From: Amylibacter sp.
GTDB taxonomy: Bacteria > Pseudomonadota > Alphaproteobacteria > Rhodobacterales > Rhodobacteraceae
NCBI GenBank assembly: GCA_030625465.1
Contig: DAOUQS010000136.1
Location: forward strand, 1-5,828
Reading direction: 5' to 3'
Length of the DNA: 5,828 nt
Under the pieces are notes generated by a model. The model saw nothing but the letters and a program-made list of their open reading frames with translations. It ran no database searches and had not been told where the DNA came from. Both the position numbers and the translations under genes were made by a program. Below, one piece after another: positions 5,326-5,828 of the stretch. The number at the start of each line of letters is the position of its first letter. The stretch's first letter is position 1.

Positions 5326-5828
5326 ATGCCTTCTTTGATGCACATTTTCAGCAGAGTGTTGTTTTTTTTCCAATACCCGGTCGCGCGTTTGTATGTATCA
5401 CTACTATCTGAAAAAAAACGCCTGCAATCAATTGGTAAACGATCACGGATTTTATGGGAAAACGAGCTTCAGGGCAGAAGTATACTTTTGCTGGCACTTT
5501 ATGAAAAAGGGGTGCTGCGCCCGGATATACAACGGTTGCTGAAACAGGCAAAAGCGCAGGGTATGTTTGTACTTTGCGTGAATACGCTAAAGTTGAAAGA
5601 TCCGGATCAATATAAAGATATTATCGACTGCTATATTGAAAAATTCAATTTCGGTCGGGATTTCAGCAGTTACAAGACCGGGTTTTTACATATATATAAA
5701 CGTGGTTGGGAAACCGAATGCGCCCGCGTTTTGATGGCGAACGACAGCGTTTTTTACACCAGCAAAGGCTTGAAAAAGTTTCTAAAAGACATGGTGGAAA
5801 CTGATGTAGAGGTTCTGGGGAGCACGGA
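5326..5828 (+). CDS. Rhamnan synthesis protein F (RgpF)-like glycosyltransferase, N-terminal part (3' end outside window)
   Basis: The frame stays open from the ATG at 5326 to the window edge, giving 167 residues of a longer protein. The segment FNFGRDFSSYKTGF (107-120), followed by ANDSVFY (138-144) and EVLGST (162-167), matches the conserved core of the rhamnan synthesis F family (RgpF), whose members take part in building rhamnose-containing cell-surface glycans in the cytoplasm. Residues 51-59 (RSILLLALY) and 80-86 (MFVLCVN) look like the beta strands that open this domain. A hydrophobic stretch at about 5-27 may contact the membrane. The start is supported by AAAGGA at 5311-5316. It follows kpsT on the same strand after 222 bp, so it belongs to the polysaccharide cluster; together with rfbA it points to rhamnose in the product. 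T8 (5362-5369) and A8 (5411-5418) tracts lie in the first 31 codons. Exact donor and linkage are unknown; the rest of the gene may carry further glycosyltransferase domains. Confidence 0.85.
   Translation, partial: MPSLMHIFSRVLFFFQYPVARLYVSLLSEKKRLQSIGKRSRILWENELQGRSILLLALYEKGVLRPDIQRLLKQAKAQGMFVLCVNTLKLKDPDQYKDIIDCYIEKFNFGRDFSSYKTGFLHIYKRGWETECARVLMANDSVFYTSKGLKKFLKDMVETDVEVLGST

Noticed and set aside
5107..5551. Minus-strand frames across the kpsT to RgpF-like gap
   Set aside because: They run antisense to the RgpF-like gene, which has strong family motifs and a good ribosome site, and they show no motifs of their own.

Overview
The window looks like part of a capsular or exopolysaccharide locus from a Gram-negative bacterium, most likely a marine-type alphaproteobacterium. 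The alphaproteobacterial guess rests on the style of the polar amino-acid ABC ATPase at the left edge, moderate base composition (G+C-richer in the left-edge gene, visibly A+T-rich in the glycosyltransferase and permease genes), and the co-occurrence of KpsM/E/T-type export proteins with a rhamnan-synthesis-F-type protein. No single marker fixes the genus.

Layout. Positions 2-340 (+) are the C-terminal part of an AapP/GlnQ/BztD-type amino-acid ABC ATPase, followed by a plausible terminator. Positions 527-1399 (+) are a complete rfbA (glucose-1-phosphate thymidylyltransferase), standing alone without rfbB, rfbC or rfbD in view. Convergent to it on the minus strand are a family 2 glycosyltransferase (1417-2337) and, just upstream and one base apart, the ABC-2 permease kpsM (2339-3133, or 3139). 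A control region of about 200 bp (3140-3341) separates kpsM from the divergent plus-strand pair kpsE (3342-4439) and kpsT (4447-5103). After an A+T-rich gap of 222 bp a rhamnan synthesis protein F-like gene starts at 5326 and runs off the right edge; being open-ended, it is easy to overlook.

How the genes work together. RfbA makes dTDP-glucose, the first intermediate towards dTDP-L-rhamnose. The two glycosyltransferase-like proteins (the family 2 enzyme, which resembles rhamnosyltransferases, and the RgpF-like protein) would assemble the glycan. KpsM (membrane channel) and KpsT (ATPase) form the inner-membrane ABC exporter, and KpsE spans the periplasm and links it to an outer-membrane channel, which is not in this window. 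The simplest reading is an ABC-transporter-dependent, probably rhamnose-containing, surface polysaccharide.

The most interesting points are regulatory or organisational: kpsM is split from kpsT into a divergent operon; the shared control region holds a good promoter (TTGATT, 16 bp, TATAAT) with two GCGCACAT repeats at its predicted start site and a second 10-bp direct repeat; an ops-like 10-mer (GGGGGTAGCG) follows kpsT and precedes the RgpF-like gene; and that gene carries T8 and A8 tracts within its first 31 codons. I see no RNA gene, mobile element or CRISPR array, and nothing that establishes a wholly new system.
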